A DNA stretch of 64,000 bases, from positions 2,108,001-2,172,000 of the forward strand of contig NC_079244.1 in the NCBI RefSeq assembly GCF_028009165.1, read 5' to 3'. Within the stretch, counting starts at the first letter, position 1. Every line of letters begins with the position of its first letter. This DNA is from Akanthomyces muscarius (lineage: Eukaryota; Ascomycota; Sordariomycetes; Hypocreales; Cordycipitaceae). The position numbers and the translations under genes are program-made. The notes beneath the pieces were generated by a model. The model was not told where the DNA came from. It did not search any database and saw only the letters and a list, made by a program, of their open reading frames with translations. Below, in pieces: positions 33,903 through 43,940 of the stretch.

Positions 33903-34682
33903 ATGTCTGCCAGTACGTTTCCTCTAACCTAGCTCTGCCTCTCCTCAGGAGGGGCGGACAACCCTGACCAGCGCGACGGATTCGCAGAGTGGCTAACCAG
34001 GAAAAAAAATGGCGGTAGGCTTCGAGGATATCGCTAGTATGTGCCCGCCGCACCGAGCCCGAACCCTGCGACGATGCGTAATCTAACGAGATACTCCCCA
34101 CAGAGCAATTCATTGAATTCTACTACCAGCAGTTCGACACGGACCGCAAGAGCCTCTCCTCTCTCTACGTGAGCAAAGCCCGTCAACCCCTCATCTAGCG
34201 CAAGATGGCAATGGTCGATATTGGTCTGGTCTGATGCTAATGTTTTAATCTTTCCGGATGAACAGCGCGAGCAGTCTATGCTGACTTTCGAGTCCGCCTC
34301 CGTTCTCGGTGCCACCGCCATTGTTGAGAAGCTCACTGTACGTCAATTTTATGCCCCCTGCGATCCGCCATTTTTGCCGCTTCTAACACGGCCCGAAACA
34401 GTCTCTTCCTTTCGAGAAGGTTAAGCACCAGGTCTCTACCCTCGATGCCCAGCCAAGCATGGTCGAGGGTGGCGTCGTCATCCTCGTCACCGGACAGCTT
34501 CTTGTAAGCCACTTCAACCTTTGCGACACTCAAACCGCCGGCCGTCACTAACACAGCTTCTGCTACAGGTCGATGAGGAGCAGCGCCCCATGAACTACAC
34601 TCAGGCTTTCCAGCTTGCCCGTGATGCCGCCAACGGCCAGTACTTTGTCTTCAACGACGTCTTCAAGCTAGTCTATGGTTAG
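33903..34682 (+). CDS. ntf2: nuclear transport factor 2 (NTF2)
   Basis: Predicted join(33903..33912, 34019..34036, 34104..34168, 34266..34337, 34402..34503, 34569..34682), 126 aa, near the usual 125-127 aa. NTF2 carries Ran-GDP into the nucleus. The translated order FEDIAKQFIEFYYQQFDTDR, LYREQSMLTFE, ATAIVEKLTSLPFEKVKHQ, STLDAQPSM and MNYTQAFQLARDA...FVFNDVFKLVYG is diagnostic. The gene is cut into six small exons; the first coding exon is 10 nt and the second 18 nt. An in-frame ATG at 34009 inside intron 1 would give an alternative start (MAVGFEDIAKQF) if that intron is retained. All splice sites are GT-AG. Confidence 0.95.
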
Positions 34683-35409
34683 ATGCTGACGCAAATTGAT
34701 TCACAAAACGACGCGCTTTGGTATGAATGGCTTATAGAACGGAGCACGAGTAATGATAATGGTCATGTTGAGGGCGTCTGGGCTAATTTCGAAGGAGGAC
34801 TTCTCAGGTTCTGAACGAATGCCCTGCATCCTTGGAATCAGAATGGGCTCTTGACAAACTCCTACGACGTAGTAGGTCAGAGTAGACATCAAGACTGCAG
34901 GCTTTCAATACAACAAGAACAACCAAATAAAATAAAACGCTCAACATCTCAAGTAAATGACTACGTCCTCGAGTAATCTTGCGCCACGAGACTCAAGCAC
35001 TGGAGGTAGGCATCAAGACGTAGTGTGTAGCTGTGCTCTCTTTCAAATCATATTAACCTTTGTCTGTCCTCAGCTTGCTGAAGCATCAATAATCTAGCTG
35101 GGAGAAAAAGTACCAGCATGTTCTACCATGCTGCCTAGTAAACCCCTCCATTGTTTTTTATCTTATTTCTTTTCTTTATTTTTTTCTGCTTGAATGGATC
35201 CGCCATTGTGGCAGTCGTGTTTCCGCGCTCGCACTGTGCCGCGGGGTACAGCCTGCACAGTGTCTCACGCCAACAATGTCCCGCGCTAGTACCAACCGTA
35301 GTTGCTGGGGCAATTATGTCATGGCCGTTCAAACAAAGTGTGCAGCAGGGACCTGGCATTTGTGCATGCAGCGTTCAATATCGCGCCCAATGAAATTTCC
35401 GACCGCCTC
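34683..35409. other. intergenic region between NTF2 and SNF2-family gene
   Basis: A T-rich tract at 35151-35190 precedes the SNF2 gene. The reading frame of that gene stays open upstream to about 35302 without an ATG, so 35410 is taken as the start. No other coding sequence was recognised. Confidence 0.5.
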
Positions 35410-38400
35410 ATGAGCCAGAACGAGCGATATAGACCAGGCGCAGGCTTCGCATTTAAGCCGGCAAATAGCATCGCTTCTTCAGAGCTCCCAGACTTCTCCA
35501 AGTCACCGAGGAAGCACAACAAGACGATAGATTTAGCACTCCACGAAATACACGGCGCAATGGTCAACGAACGCGCACCACCCAAGTCTCTGGCCAACCG
35601 GCTTGCAGGAGACGGTGACGTTGGTCCCGCCAAAGCGAAATCTTTGGACGACGATGACGATATTAGCGCCATCGTCAATGGATGGGCCTCGCTCAAGGCC
35701 AACGTCCGCGAAGGAACGAAAGCTCCGTTTCCCGAAGCTGCAAAGGTACCGCAGTTTGGGCATCCGACGAAACTGGTGTCGTCTCGCAAGCAGAAGGCCG
35801 ATGTCTTTATTCGTCAGACAACCCGCCCCGAACACCACATTAGCAGCACCAAAGTCAATGCTCCGAAGCCCCGCGCATACGCCGATCGCAAACCTCCTCC
35901 TCTACCCGTTTTCGACTCAAACCAGGTCAACAAGCCCGCCCGTGGCAAGCTTGGAGAGGAAATATTCTACACTGACCCGGAAAAGGCCAGTGCAGACCTC
36001 AAGGCTTTGCTTGAAGGTGGCATGGAAGATGAAGCTGAAGAAGAGCAGCCAGGGCCAGTCGCAGCTGAAACTGCTTTGGACGAAACGAAGACAGAAAAAC
36101 CCAAGAAACAAGTAAAACACCGCATAGGAAAAGATGGCAGGATAGACAGCCTGAAGGTGCGGCTGTTACCCCATCAGGTGGAGGGTGTTGAATGGATGCT
36201 TGGCCGCGAACTCGGCCCGGTGAAGCGAGGTACCGTCCCCAAGGGTGGTCTGCTCGCAGATGACATGGGTCTTGGTAAAACTCTCCAGACCATTTCTCTT
36301 ATTCTCTCAAACCCCAAACCGGAAAAAGGATCGGAAAACTGGAAACCCCAATACGAAAAATCAGAAAAGACCACCTTGGTCGTGGCCCCGTTGGCCCTTA
36401 TTCGACAATGGGAGCACGAAATCAATGACAAAGTGGAAAAAGCCACTGGATTAAAGGTTCACGTCCATCATGGCCCGCAACGAACGAAGAATTTCAAGGA
36501 CCTCACGAAATACAACGTTGTCATCACGACATATCAGATCTTGGTATCGGATCATGGCAATTCGTCAGAGGCCGAAGATGGCAAGAAAACTGGCTGTTTT
36601 GGCCCGACATGGTGGCGCATTGTTCTAGATGAAGCTCATACCATCAAAAACCGCAACGCTAAGACTACAAAGGCTTGCTATGCTCTACGCTCAGAATATC
36701 GCTGGTGTTTGACTGGTACGCCGATGCAGAACAACCTGGACGAATTGCAGTCTCTTATTAGGTTCCTGCGGATCAAGCCATATGATGAGCTGCGTCAGTG
36801 GAGGGAACACATTGACCAGCCCTTGAAGAATGGAAAGGGTCATGTTGCCATTAGACGCCTACACAGTGTTCTGCAGTGCTTCATGAAGCGGCGCACAAAA
36901 GATATTCTCAAAGAAGAAGGAGCATTGAAACCTGGAGGCAAGCTTGCTGAGGGTGAGGACGAGGACGACGATCCAGGTCCTGGCTTCAAGCACACCGAGC
37001 GAAAGGTCATTACTGTCTCCGCTGAGCTTTCTGCTGCAGAACGCCACTTCTACGATCGCCTAGAAGACCGCACTGGTGAGAGTATGAAACGCATGATGGA
37101 AGAGAAGCTCAACTACCTGAATGCGTTTACTCTACTTCTACGCCTGAGACAGGCGTGTAATCACCCGAAGCTTGTCGAGGGTAAAATTGAGCAGGATCGT
37201 GATGCTATGACTACCGACAGCAGCCAAGGCCAGAGTCAAATTCAAAAGTCGCAAGATACCGATGTGAACGCCATGGCAGATCTCTTTTCTGGAATGGGGA
37301 TAGAATCCAAGAAATGCAACATCTGTTCTCTGGAGCTCAACAAAGACGATGCTGCGAAAGGACTCAGAACTTGCTCAGATTGCAAGGAAGACATGGTTGA
37401 GTTTAAGGAATTCGACAAGAACAACAAGAAAAAGAAGAAGACGAAAACGAAGAATTCGACCAAGTCCGAATCTAAAAAGCACAAGAAACGCCAGGCACAG
37501 CAAAACCAAAAGGCGACAGCGAGCCAAACAACTCGACGTCCACGGAACCGCAATGCTATCATTGACAGCGATGACGAGGAGGATAACGACGAGGGTAGCT
37601 GGCTGGTTTCGGATGGCGAACGAGGACCCTTGAATCTGGGCAAGGCCGGAGGCGAAGACGATGAGAATGCTGCGGGACCAACTGAGTGGCTTCGATCTGA
37701 GTCGGAAGAGTCTGAAGATGATGACCAGAGCAACCTGAGCAGCTTCCTCGTGGATGACGAGAACGATAAAAAGCCTGTGCAGCACATGGATGATTCTCTT
37801 CTGTCAATGGATGCTTTGACTAGGCAGCTTGCGTCGCAGACACTGGAGGACAAGCCATCTGCGGTCTTGCAAGCTTCTGCCACAGATAGTGCAGACGATG
37901 GCAGCTCTGATGACGAATCATCTAGCTCTGTGTCCGGCGTTGACGAATCGGAATTGTATTCCGACGACGACGAACTGTGTCCAACACCGGGGTCTAGTCA
38001 AATTGCAGCTTCGGCCAAGATTCGCGAGCTCAGCCGCATCCTGCACGCTGAAGCCCAAGAGCACAAATTCATTGTCTTCTCCCAGTTCACGTCCATGCTG
38101 GACCTGATCGAGCCGTTTATCCGCAAGGACGGCTTCAAATTCACGCGCTACGACGGTAGCATGCGCAACGACGAACGCGAAGAGAGTCTGCGCCGGCTCC
38201 GCGAGGACCGGAAGTGCCGCGTGCTTTTGTGCAGTCTCAAGTGCGGCAGTCTGGGTCTCAACCTCACAGCCGCCACCCGCGTTATCATTATCGAACCCTT
38301 TTGGAATCCTGTGAGTAATTGCACACCATGAACAAAACTTGCAAATTCACAGTCCCGCTAATCATGTAAACCAGTTTGTCGAGGAACAAGCCATCGACCG

Positions 38401-38731
38401 CGTCCACCGTCTGAACCAGACCGTGGATGTTGTCGTCTACAAGCTCACCGTCGCCAACACGGTCGAGGAGCGCATCATTGACCTGCAGGAGAAGAAGCGC
38501 CTGCTCGCGGAGCAGGCCATTGACACGGGCGCCAAGAAGGGCGCGCTCAAGCTCGGCCTCAACGAGATCATCGACATGTTCAAGCCCGGCGGGCACTTTG
38601 GCAGCGGCACCGGGTCCGACGGCCTCGGCGAGCAGATTCGAGCAGCGTCGCGCTTCGTGGGAGGCAGCGGTGGCGGCAAGAAGTCGCCGCCGAGACGAGA
38701 GGAGAGTTCTGTTTATGGACGCCGTTGGTAG
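35410..38731 (+). CDS. SNF2-family DNA-dependent ATPase/helicase (Rad5/Rad16-like)
   Basis: Predicted join(35410..38310, 38375..38731), 1085 aa. It carries all core SNF2 motifs: LLPHQVEGVEWMLGRE at about 250, Walker A DDMGLGKT near 283, the DEAH box in DEAHTIKN near 408, LTGTPMQNN near 435, then IVFSQFTSMLDLIEPF near 886 and the Q-x-x-x-R region AIDRVHRLNQT after the intron. Between the lobes lies a C-x2-C-x15-C-x2-C segment (CNICSLELNKDDAA...CSDC) near 636, followed by a Lys-rich and then a long acidic insert. This split-lobe layout recalls Rad5/Rad16/Uls1 proteins, but only four cysteines are present instead of an eight-ligand RING. Chromatin or DNA-repair function is inferred from family; exact orthology is open. 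Confidence 0.9.
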
Positions 38732-39224
38732 CAGTAGATTCTGCTGGGCAGTGCCAAGGGGGCGGGGTCTTCTCTTTTGTACATTGAAGTAACCAGGGAA
38801 GCGTCGAGAAGGAGCTCATGACTTTGTGACGGTGTATATGACTTTTGTAATGAGTTTTTAGCTTACTTTGCAGCATCAAGATGACGCATACATAGATGAT
38901 GTGCTACATGAAAGGTCCTCTTTTGGGCTGTAGATGATACCAGACAATTATGCTCTATAAAAGAATTATGGAAATGAACACACAGAAAATTGCAAGGCAC
39001 GGCAATGCATGGTAGCTGAAATGATATTGTTCATTAACCCAGATTTCAAACAAACGTGTCGCTAGCTAGCTGATGTGTGCTCGTGCCGGTTACTCCCTTT
39101 CATGTTACAGTCCTTGCCGGTAACTACACAACATTTGCCACACACATTTCAACTTCCACGTGTGACTATCAAGCAATTGTATCATCTTATTTCCTTTCCT
39201 TTCCTTTCTATCCTTTCCTTCCCC
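38732..39224. other. convergent 3' intergenic region (SNF2 / HSE1)
   Basis: This is AT-rich DNA between two stop codons. A run of TTTCCTT-type repeats lies at 39189-39226, just beyond the HSE1 stop. No gene was seen. Confidence 0.5.
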
Positions 39225-41385
39225 TTAATAGCCACCAGGCTGGCGGTAGTAGTCATTGGGGCTAGGCGCACTCGGCCCGTCGGGAGCCGAGGCCCCAGGC
39301 GGGACATACGGCTTATACTGAGGCGCGCCGCCGCCGCCGGGGGCACCACCACCGCCAGGGACCTGCGGAGGCTGGGCGGTCGGCACGGGCGGAGGGGCCT
39401 GGTCAGGCGGCGCGTAGCTCTGGTAATGCGGCTGCGAGGGTGCCTGCTGCTGCTGCTGCTGCTGCTGTAGAGGAGGCGACGCGGCGGTGTGTGGCGTAGC
39501 TTCGTCCTGGGGGTAGAAGCTGTTAGGGTTGTGCGGCGCAACGGGCGAGTCGTAGACGGAAGTGGCGAGCTCCTGCGCGCCGTAAGTGCTCTGCGGTCGC
39601 TGCAGGGGCTGCAGAGGAGGAGGAGGCTGCTGCTGCGCCTGCTGCTGTGATGGCGGGTGGTACATTTGCTGAGGCTGGGGAGAGTAGGGCGTGTAGCTCT
39701 GGCCTTGGGGCGGCGGTGATACGCTGTGGTTGGGCGCGGGCGGTTGCGACGAGGAGGGGATGCGCGGCGTAGAGTCGCGAGGAGGGTATTGCTGGGGCGG
39801 GGGCTGTTGGTTTCCGGCGTGAGACGGCACCTCGGTTCCGCCAACATAAAACGGAGCGTTAACTGGTTGGCCGCCGGGCGGGAAGTTGGGAGGAGGAGAG
39901 GATGCTTGGTAGCCGTGGTCCAGGCCTTGTGGTGGCGCCGAATTGTAGTATTGGTTGGGCTCCTGTGAGGGCGGGGGTTGGGTAGGATACCCTCCGGCCT
40001 GAGGGTAGCCCTGGCCCGGTCGCATGGCATATTGCTGGTAGTTGTGTTGAGGAGGGTGTGCCATGGATGACTCAAGGAGGGACTCGTAGTCGCGGCGTGC
40101 CTTGATGAACTTTTCGTTCAGCTGTGTAAAGTCATCTACAGAGAGTTAGCATGCGAGTTGCTTCTGGAGTGCTGTGTTCGTGTACCTTTCTTCTGGGAGT
40201 ACTTTTCGATAAGTTTGATAAGCTTTGGACGAATTGCCAGTGTTTGATGATACAGCTTCTAATACATGTTAGCATATCATGGTCATCTAAGCATTGGTTC
40301 ACTATCGTTGTTACCGAAATCTCCTCGTTGTCCTCCTCCCGAGGGCCTGTGTTGGAGGCACTTAGCAACGTCAAGAGCTTCTCCACGTTCTTGATTTCTG
40401 CAAAGACCTCGGCCTCCATCTGTGCTTCTCGCTGCAGCTCATCGGGAGTCGGATCCGTGAGCTTTTCAACATAGTTGAGGGGGAAGATGCCAGTGTTGCC
40501 CTTGAGCGAACCGCGCCACCAGTCTTTGTATACACTCTCCAGGACAGCAATAACGTCACCCTTTTTGAACTCGAGCTCACCCGGTTCAGACGGCGCAAAG
40601 TCGAACAGGGCACGTACTCTGCTGACCGTGGCTGCCGTGGTACCTGCCGGTACGGGTGGAGCTGGGGCAGGGTCTTCTTTGCCAGAGGAGCCAGGCTGTG
40701 CGGAACTGGAGGATGCAACAGTCTTTTTGCGGTCCTCCTCTTGCAAACTCAGCTTTAGTGCCATCTGCAGCTCATCGTCCTCCTTTTGTCTGTCTGACGC
40801 AGTGAGACCCTGCTTCTGCGGCGCGCTCGGGGCTTGCAGCGTAGGGTTGGTTTGCTTGAGTCGGTAGTAGGCGTCGTACATGATGCCAAGCTCGGCATCC
40901 TTGCTAAACATGTCGCTCCAGTCCTTCATCTTTTCTAAAATCTTGGCCTTGACTTGTTGATGTGTGTTTCGGTCGTTGGCGAGCTTGAGAAGGGCGTCGG
41001 TGAAGGCACGGCTGGAGACCTCGCGGTGCATGGGCTTGCCGCAGTTTTGGCAGAGAGCGTGCGCAAGCTGCAAGTTGTTTAGCAAAGATCCGGAGGGGAG
41101 CCAGCGCCGGGGTATTTACTTCGAGTGTATATAGCTGGACATTGGCATTGCGATGCGCGAGGCGCTTAATCATACTCTGGACAGCTTCCTTGGGGCCAGT
41201 TGGGTCACCGGTGGCCTTGTCGCACACCTCCATGATGGCACCCCAGTCCTCGGAGGTGAGGTTCTCGTCTGTCGCCTTGGCTGGGAAAAGGGTTAGCATT
41301 GACATGACGAGAAGTTGCATGCTCAGTCGTCACACGACTTACCGATAGCATCGTCAAAAGGACCGACCGCCGCCGCTCGAAACAT
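39225..41385 (-). CDS. hse1: HSE1, ESCRT-0 subunit (class E vacuolar sorting protein)
   Basis: Predicted complement(join(39225..40135, 40186..40258, 40315..41067, 41120..41280, 41343..41385)), 646 aa; phases agree throughout. HSE1 with VPS27 forms ESCRT-0, which sorts ubiquitinated cargo at endosomes. Domain order is VHS (1-140: AKATDENLTSEDWGAIMEVCD...LAHALCQNCGKPMHREVSSRAF), UIM near 160 (EDDELQMALKLSLQEED), SH3 at about 214-274 (VRALFDFAPSEPGELEFKKGDV...NTGIFPLNYVEKL), a GAT-like helical core (LYHQTLAIRPKLIKLIEKYSQKKDDF), then a Pro/Gln-rich tail of about 230 residues. A run of CTG repeats on the plus strand encodes poly-Gln in the tail. It is divergent from ATG13. Confidence 0.95.
39442..39469 (-). 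repeat. CAG/CTG trinucleotide run coding poly-Gln in HSE1
   Basis: About eight to nine consecutive CAG codons (CTG on the plus strand) encode a glutamine run in the disordered tail of HSE1. Such runs vary in length between isolates and could serve as a marker. Confidence 0.8.
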
Positions 41386-43940
41386 GGCTGCGGTGCTTGG
41401 GTCGAGAAGCGGACTGGCGCGAGTCGGTGAAGGTGACTGCTGGACGGTAGGTGAAAGGCAATATGTGGTATTCTTGAATCAAGCTGTGGTCGATGGCTGG
41501 TGACGATAGATTGCAGAAGCCGTGGGTTGTTGCGGAGGCCGTCGCAGTAGATGAGAAGAGGTGCAGTGGCGAGCTTGGTGGCCTGTGGGCAGACGTCAGC
41601 CATTCCCAGGCAGACTGGAGCCAGTTCGTCATCAGAATGCGAAGGCTGGCCTGGCTGAGTGGCCAAGTGGGGTGGCTGCAACGGAAGCTGGCAGGGCAGG
41701 GCAGCAAGGCAGATGGCAGTGCAGTGCAGTGACAGTGGACTGAGTATTGGTTGATTCGAATTTTTTTTTGATAGACAGAAAATATGGAAGAGCTGTTGCG
41801 GCCATACACTTGCAAGAGATTAATTGTATCTTTTTTACTTTTTCTCTCTGATATCTGCTTGAGCTGGCTGTGCTCTTACACAATCCGTCCCCCGCCCAAG
41901 CACTGACTTTTCAGGCTCTGGGCCTGAACTGGTCCCTGTTTTAGTGCGACGGGTCGCTGTATTAATAGCACCTGGATCCGCGTCTGCCTACAAGGCAAGT
42001 TCGAGTAGCCACATGCGTCTTCACAGCCCTACAGGGCCGCGCGGCTTACAGAAGGTAGTTTCACTGCGAGACAGAAACTGTGATCTTCTTTTGCGTTTTC
42101 TTCTGCTTTGTTTCTTTGACAATTTTATTTTCTTCCAAAGAATTGTAGCTGACTGGTGCTGTGTTGTAAGATGCAGCTTGGCACATGGCATCATAGAGGA
42201 AGCCGAAGCGTGAGTGTGAGCATGAGAAATAGCAGTACCCAGACACAACATCCGAATTTAAATCAATTAACTCGGCCCAATCCTGGCCGTTTTATATCAA
42301 ATGAGAAACGACTGCATTACCAACATCTCACAAGCCCGTTCCCTGCCCAGAGGCACCAACCACAGCCAGCAACAAACTGCTAACCGAGCCATGGACTCGC
42401 AACACAGACACCAAATTGCCGAAGTTGCAGATCCTCTGTTCTTGTGGCCTGACAGCTGTTCTGCGATACGTGGCACAGACAAGACGAGAGCTCTCTCGGA
42501 TAGCTGGCGGTGGCACACATTTCACCCCAAGGTGGTAGGCAGCACGGTAACACAGCAGCCAGGCAGAGCTGCGGCCTCCTCGAAAAAAAAAAAAAACGAC
42601 CTCTGCTAGAACGTGGCTACAGTTCACCCATTTGCTCACAAGATGTCTAGCTGTTCGTGAATGAAGTTGGTGTAACCTGTACGGCACCGTGCTGGCGGCG
42701 GGCGACTTGAGACAACATGACATTGGCCGGGGCCAAGAGCTCCCCAGCCTGCCCCCTGCAGCCGCAAGCATTCATGGCCAATATCACAATCAGCGCGTAG
42801 CCGGGGGCCAGGATTCTCGACATCAAGGTTGCACAGTCCCAGACAGTTGTGCCTAGATGCGATCTGGGAGCCTATTTTACTGCCAAGTAAGACTGGCCTT
42901 GCCCCGTCCTTTTCACGTCCCGGTCGCGGCGACGGCCAGCGAGGACAGGGTCGCTGCGGGTACCAGATACTGCATCGGGACCTGAGCGGTGGGTCAATCA
43001 GCGGGCGCCAAAGAGGTATCGGCGAGCAGCGATTGGGTACAAGATACCTACCTAGGTAGCTACTGGTACATGCTGCGAGCCCACACTTCACTTAGCGCAG
43101 TCTGCTCGCTGCTGGCTGCTTGCTTGCTTGCCTCGCCGCCCCATGATGGACACGCCTGGCGCCTCCAGACCGGCTGCCTGGTCTGTTGTGGTACCTGCTT
43201 TACCCACTGCTCTGCACCAATATCTCAGGTACTGCGATAGGAAATGCTGCCCCAGCACCCGCTTCTTCTCCACGACTGACAACTCTTAGTCTGTTAGTAG
43301 CCCGCTGCCCATTGCGTTATCGACACTGCCGTTCGAGTCACCTCTCGCATCAACCACCGCTCTTCTTCTCCTCTCTCTACCTCTTCGACTCTTTTTGATC
43401 CCGTCCGCAGCCTCTCTATCGTCATCCCCATCCCTACGCCTACTAGCTCCCTCTGTCGCCAGCGCCAGCCCTCTCCTGCGACTACCGGCCTATGACGAAA
43501 GCTATCTATCGGATCCGCATCACGAGGTCTCCGAGGTGCCGCTACGAATGACCCGGACTCGGACCCATCGCCCATCACACAAAGCCGCCAGACCCAAGCC
43601 ACTTGACGAGCTCGACCATCGCCCTCCCATTTCCGATATCTATACTCCCCACGCTGCACCCCGTCCCGAGGCTGCACTCGCACCAGGCCCTGTCCTCTCG
43701 CACGGTGCTTTGAGCTACCCTTGTGTCAGCTGCTGTCCAACCACTGGTGACTAGGTAGCTACCGCTGCAGCTCCTTGTCTACCTGCCGGTTCGCCCACGA
43801 CTACACTGGCTTGACAAAATATTCATCCACGACCATTATCAGCTGCGAACCAACGACGATGGAAGAGCACACTTCCATCGCCTAATTACCCTCCCAACAC
43901 CATCCTTCTCCCCATCGACCGAAGCCTTCTGCCTCGCACC
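41386..43940. other. 2.6 kb region between divergent HSE1 and ATG13
   Basis: No gene was recognised. It contains an A14 tract at 42583-42596, a TACCTACCTAGGTAGCTA palindrome at 43046-43063 and a C/T-rich stretch of about 600 bp before the ATG13 start, consistent with a long leader. A 119-codon open frame at 43395-43754 does not start with ATG. Confidence 0.5.

Noticed and set aside
39189..39226. TTTCCTT repeats as a transposon end
   Set aside because: It is a simple pyrimidine repeat in a 3' flank with no inverted partner or target duplication.
43395..43754. 119-codon frame in the ATG13 leader
   Set aside because: It starts at TTG and not ATG, and it is low-complexity Pro/Ser-rich sequence in a C/T-rich leader.
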